The notes under the pieces are model-generated. The model saw only the letters and a list, made by a program, of their open reading frames with translations, was not told the DNA's origin and did not search any database. A DNA stretch of 64,000 nucleotides from JBBSDP01 sp038240605 (lineage in GTDB: Bacteria > Planctomycetota > Phycisphaerae > Tepidisphaerales > Tepidisphaeraceae): NCBI GenBank assembly GCA_038240605.1, contig JBBSDP010000012.1, positions 39,547-103,546 on the forward strand, in the 5' to 3' direction. Positions 61,660 to 64,000 of the stretch are shown piece after piece. Every line of letters starts with the position of its first letter. Position 1 is the first letter of the stretch. The position numbers were made by a program, and so were the translations under genes.

Positions 61660-62058
61660 CAATTAGTGATAAAATTTTAGCATCCATTGGCATTATCGGC
61701 CATTAAATGAATATATATTGTCACTTATGTCCGGTCTGATTTTTACAAAACTAATGCTTAAAGGTCCGTTTGAAGTCCCTTTATGCAAACGATCTGCAAT
61801 CGCTGTCAGGCGCAACTGCCAAGCACATTTGTCCAGGTATGACTCCTTGCGAACGTGATAAGAAGCGGGCGGGAGCCAAAAAGAACTTTCCCAGTTCTTG
61901 ACCACTTTTGAGGCCGCGGTTGGGCCCCCACCGGCCGAGGGGGCCAGGATGTTGGCCTGAAGGCACAGGGGAGTGGTCGGTGTTCCGCAGTTATCCGTCT
62001 TGCAATTCGTCCACAATGTGGTTGAATATCGTCCACATATTGGACGATTTGAGACCTA
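61660..62058. other. AT-rich divergent spacer, no convincing gene
   Basis: About 400 bp between the hipB-like gene and the ATPase gene. The first 150 bp are much more AT-rich than the surrounding genome. The second part has an open frame of 107 codons on the minus strand (61693-62016), but it has no ribosome-binding site or family match, so it is not called. A palindromic site lies at 62028-62048. Confidence 0.5.
62028..62048. promoter_or_regulatory. 8-bp inverted repeat directly upstream of the ATPase gene
   Basis: ATCGTCCA (62028-62035) and TGGACGAT (62041-62048) form a perfect palindrome with a 5-nt centre, 10 bp before ATG 62059. A second half site TCGTCCACA occurs at 62007-62015. This is a plausible operator or an autoregulatory hairpin in the leader of the ATPase mRNA. 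Confidence 0.55.
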
Positions 62059-63309
62059 ATGGCAATCCTGAAACGTCATCTTGTCCCCGCCGTGCTGGCT
62101 TCGCTGAAGGACAGCCCGGTTGTTTTCATCCAAGGGGCGCGCCAGACCGGCAAAAGCACCCTAGCCAAGTCACTATCCGGGCATGGATTCCCTTCCCGAT
62201 ACCTGACGCTCGACGATGCCGTGACGCTCTCAGCGGCGCAAGCCGATCCTCAGGGATTTGTCGCCGGCTTGGATTCTCCCGTCATCATCGACGAAGTGCA
62301 GCGAGCTCCCGCATTGGCGCTGGCGGTCAAAGCCGCTGTGGATGCCGACCGTAAACCGGGGCGTTTCCTGCTGACCGGCTCAGCCAACGTGCTGTTATTG
62401 CCAAAAGTCTCCGAGTCGCTGACCGGCCGAATTGAGATTCACACCCTCTGGCCGCTATCGCAAGGCGAATTGGAACAAGTGCCGGACAACTTCGTCGATG
62501 CGCTGTTCAAGACGAAGCTCGCCACGACTGGCATCGTGGCGGAGAATTGGAACCAGACCGTTCAGCGAATGGTGCAGGGCGGCTACCCGGAAATGCTTCA
62601 GCGCTTGAGCGAGGAGCGCCGCCGGGCGTGGTTTGGCTCGTACATCACGACCATCCTCCAGCGCGACGTGCGTGACATCACCAACGTCCGTGATCTCGGC
62701 GACCTTCCTCGCCTTCTGACACTGATCGCCTCACGTGCAAGTTCGCTGCTCGACTACGCCGACCTGGCGCGCAGCTTGTCGATCCCGCAGACGACGCTGA
62801 AGCGTTACACCGGCCTCCTGGAAGCCACCTTTCTGATTCAGACGCTCCCCGCCTGGTTCACCAACATCGGCAAACGCCTGGTCAAAGCGCCGAAGTTGCT
62901 GCTGACCGATACCGGCCTGCTCGTCCACCTGCTCGGTGTTGACAGCAGCCGCCTGCGCACCGACCGCACCCTCGCCGGCGGCATGCTGGAAAACTTCGTT
63001 GCCTTGGAACTCCTCAAGCAGCGTGGCTGGTCGAAACTTCAGCCGAAACTGTTTCACTTCAGGAACAGCAACGGCGACGAAGCTGACCTGGTACTCGAAG
63101 ACCGCGCTGGCAACATCGTCGGAGTTGAAGTCAAAGCGTCGGCAACCATCGACGCCAGCCACTTCAAAGGTCTCAAAATTTTGGCTGACGCGGCAGGCGA
63201 CCGTTTCGTCCGCGGCGTCGTCCTTTACGGCGGCAAGGCAGCCGTCCCGTTTGGGAAGAACCTCCACGCGCTCCCGTTGTCCGCGCTCTGGCATCACCTG
63301 GGCGCTTGA
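62059..63309 (+). CDS. AAA ATPase with DUF4143 domain
   Basis: 416 residues from ATG 62059. Walker A GARQTGKST (26-34), Walker B VIIDEVQRAP (75-84) and LLTGSANVLLLP give an AAA_14-type ATPase. A DUF4143 domain follows, ending LLKQRGWSKLQPKLFHFR and VGVEVKASATIDASHFKGL, which has the EVK-type residues of a restriction-endonuclease-like fold. These proteins are widespread, often in accessory regions, and their role is not settled; links to toxin-antitoxin or defence have been suggested. It sits between decayed hipBA and a broken tRNA gene, in keeping with a mobile neighbourhood. Confidence 0.88.
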   Translation: MAILKRHLVPAVLASLKDSPVVFIQGARQTGKSTLAKSLSGHGFPSRYLTLDDAVTLSAAQADPQGFVAGLDSPVIIDEVQRAPALALAVKAAVDADRKPGRFLLTGSANVLLLPKVSESLTGRIEIHTLWPLSQGELEQVPDNFVDALFKTKLATTGIVAENWNQTVQRMVQGGYPEMLQRLSEERRRAWFGSYITTILQRDVRDITNVRDLGDLPRLLTLIASRASSLLDYADLARSLSIPQTTLKRYTGLLEATFLIQTLPAWFTNIGKRLVKAPKLLLTDTGLLVHLLGVDSSRLRTDRTLAGGMLENFVALELLKQRGWSKLQPKLFHFRNSNGDEADLVLEDRAGNIVGVEVKASATIDASHFKGLKILADAAGDRFVRGVVLYGGKAAVPFGKNLHALPLSALWHHLGA

Positions 63310-63368
63310 AGCACGGTGGAAATTTCAGAACAAGGACAAATCTAGGACCACCAACACTTTCAAACACA

Positions 63369-63404
63369 AAGGGCTTGACGCATCTATTGATGAATCAAGC
63401 CCTT
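63369..63404 (-). terminator. Terminator-like hairpin
   Basis: Perfect 10-bp stem AAGGGCTTGA (63369-63378) with TCAAGCCCTT (63395-63404). On the minus strand it is followed by TTTGTGTTTG. It lies just downstream of the tRNA-Ser fragment on that strand, so it probably is the terminator of the original tRNA gene. It could also serve the ATPase gene on the plus strand. Confidence 0.55.
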
Positions 63405-63426
63405 ATGAAATCGGTTCTGAACGGAA

Positions 63427-63488
63427 CGGAGAGGGGGAGATTCGAACTCCCGCTACCCTTGCGGGCAGACCGGTTTTCGAAACCGGCA
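63427..63488 (-). tRNA. tRNA-Ser(CGA), 5' part missing
   Basis: On the minus strand, from 63486, an anticodon arm CCGGT-TTCGAAA-ACCGG has anticodon CGA. It is followed by a serine-type long variable arm (CTGCCC-GCAA-GGGTAG), a T-arm GGGAG-TTCGAAT-CTCCC, acceptor strand CCTCTCC and discriminator G. The complementary 5' acceptor GGAGAGG and a normal D-arm are not found on the 5' side. The gene is therefore a 3' part only, as left by site-specific integration into a tRNA gene. A terminator-like hairpin follows at 63369-63404. Confidence 0.68.
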
Positions 63489-63534
63489 GAGTAGTGCTGC
63501 AATCGACGACCAATGCAACATTTATACTGAGGGT

Positions 63535-63696
63535 CCAAATTGCTTGTCCCCCAGCTTGCGCCTATTCGTGGAACGATACCCAGAGTTGGTTGCGCTAATC
63601 GAAACTTGGCCAAACCTGCCAGAAGCGCTGCGCAGCGGTATTCTCGCTATGGTCAGAAGCTGCTTGGCGTCTGACTCACCCAAGGTGGAGCCTTGA
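63535..63696 (+). pseudogene. C-terminal remnant of a small protein
   Basis: An open frame without a usable start runs into a TGA at 63694-63696. It encodes RLFVERYPELVALIETWPNL, then PEALRSGILAMVRSC. The pattern 'LPEALRSGILAMV' resembles the end of small hypothetical proteins that I recall next to recombinases in planctomycete genomes; that recollection is not proof. The upstream part runs into the tRNA fragment, so the gene is probably broken. No function assigned. Confidence 0.35.
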
Positions 63697-64000
63697 GATT
63701 GCTGCGGCTTGCGCCAGCAGGGGTGGTCTTATCCGCCGGGTCCACCCACGCCTTCCCTACCATTCAACCCATTCATGCCCTGAGGTTTCAGCGGAATCGG
63801 CCGTAACTTTGCGGACCTGCGCCAGGTCCGCGCCGCTCCCGCCGGCACATAGCTGACGACCCGCTGTTAGCCCAACCTTCGCAGTTTGGGGCGTCTATCT
63901 GCCTTGGCGGGGTCAGGAACGCGGTTTTTTGCCAAAGGTCTGCACTACAAATTCGATTCATTTCTGAAGGGCAGGCAATGGTGCCTGTTCCGCCAACTCG
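63697..64000. other. Non-coding stretch at window edge with a hairpin
   Basis: No convincing gene is seen in the last 300 bp. A perfect hairpin GCGGACCTG-CGC-CAGGTCCGC lies at 63811-63831. An RYYYAAC-like sequence (GCCCAAC) follows near 63873, but I could not find a partner that would make a full integron attC site. Confidence 0.4.

Noticed and set aside
61693..62016. A 107-codon open frame on the minus strand
   Set aside because: No ribosome-binding site, no family pattern and mixed base composition; treated as non-coding.
63800..63885. Possible integron attC site (GCCCAAC and GTTAGCC-like boxes with a hairpin)
   Set aside because: The core boxes do not form a proper RYYYAAC/GTTRRRY pair and no integrase is seen.
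1..64000. CRISPR arrays, rRNA genes or complete insertion sequences
   Set aside because: No regularly spaced short direct repeats, no rRNA-like sequence and no transposase gene were found; the only tandem array is the coding repeat at 47006-48505.

Overview
The window is GC-rich, gene-dense bacterial chromosome, most likely from a planctomycete of the Phycisphaerae type. Supporting signs are a pseudopilin with the GFTLVELL leader, a PEP-CTERM-tailed protein, two large exported proteins with the N-terminal LExRxFLSA-like motif, zinc-ribbon/GYF-like membrane proteins, PQQ-type propellers and FG-GAP proteins. The assignment is an inference from protein style; there is no rRNA gene here.

Positions 1-15070 hold two divergent gene sets with mirrored content around a 177-bp spacer. 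Leftward: a 1292-residue TPR protein, an FG-GAP protein, a PQQ-type propeller and a secreted protein cut by the window edge. Rightward: a membrane-anchored PQQ-type propeller, a 1234-residue fusion of a rifampicin-phosphotransferase-like PEP-utilising enzyme with an Oxa1/EMC3-like (DUF106-like) membrane module, and a second FG-GAP protein. I know of no described system with this composition. Positions 15078-27270 are mostly housekeeping: a pseudopilin pair, tilS, a zinc-ribbon protein, a multi-HTH protein, a KDG-kinase-like sugar kinase, pgi, gatA, gatC and two PlsC-type acyltransferases. A strongly structured non-coding stretch with a terminator lies at 23598-23941.

Positions 27448-40144 are a tightly overlapping ten-gene operon that reads as an aryl-polyene (xanthomonadin-like) lipid biosynthesis and export cluster: ACP-dehydratase fusion, LolA-like carrier, LPLAT, fused ketosynthase/chain-length factor, chorismatase, FAD-dependent halogenase-like oxidoreductase, aryl/acyl-AMP ligase, lipoprotein, MMPL exporter and polysaccharide deacetylase. 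A GT2-DUF2062 glycosyltransferase, a methyltransferase and a PagL-like outer-membrane protein follow. Predicted flow: chorismatase makes hydroxybenzoate, the ligase loads it, KS/CLF and dehydratase extend it, acyltransferases put it on a lipid, and LolA/lipoprotein/MMPL move it to the outer membrane.

Positions 42856-60080 carry exported and carbohydrate-related genes: a DUF6065 protein, a sedolisin protease, a repeat-rich metalloprotease-like protein, two paired membrane proteins, a GH36-like glycosidase, an SDR, a PEP-CTERM protein and a frameshifted sialate O-acetylesterase. Palindromic repeats and a tRNA 3'-end fragment lie among them.

Positions 60140-64000 look like a decaying accessory region: a C-terminally short NAD-binding protein, an intact hipB-like antitoxin next to a hipA with its middle deleted, an AAA/DUF4143 ATPase behind a palindromic site, a tRNA-Ser(CGA) lacking its 5' part, and a small coding remnant.
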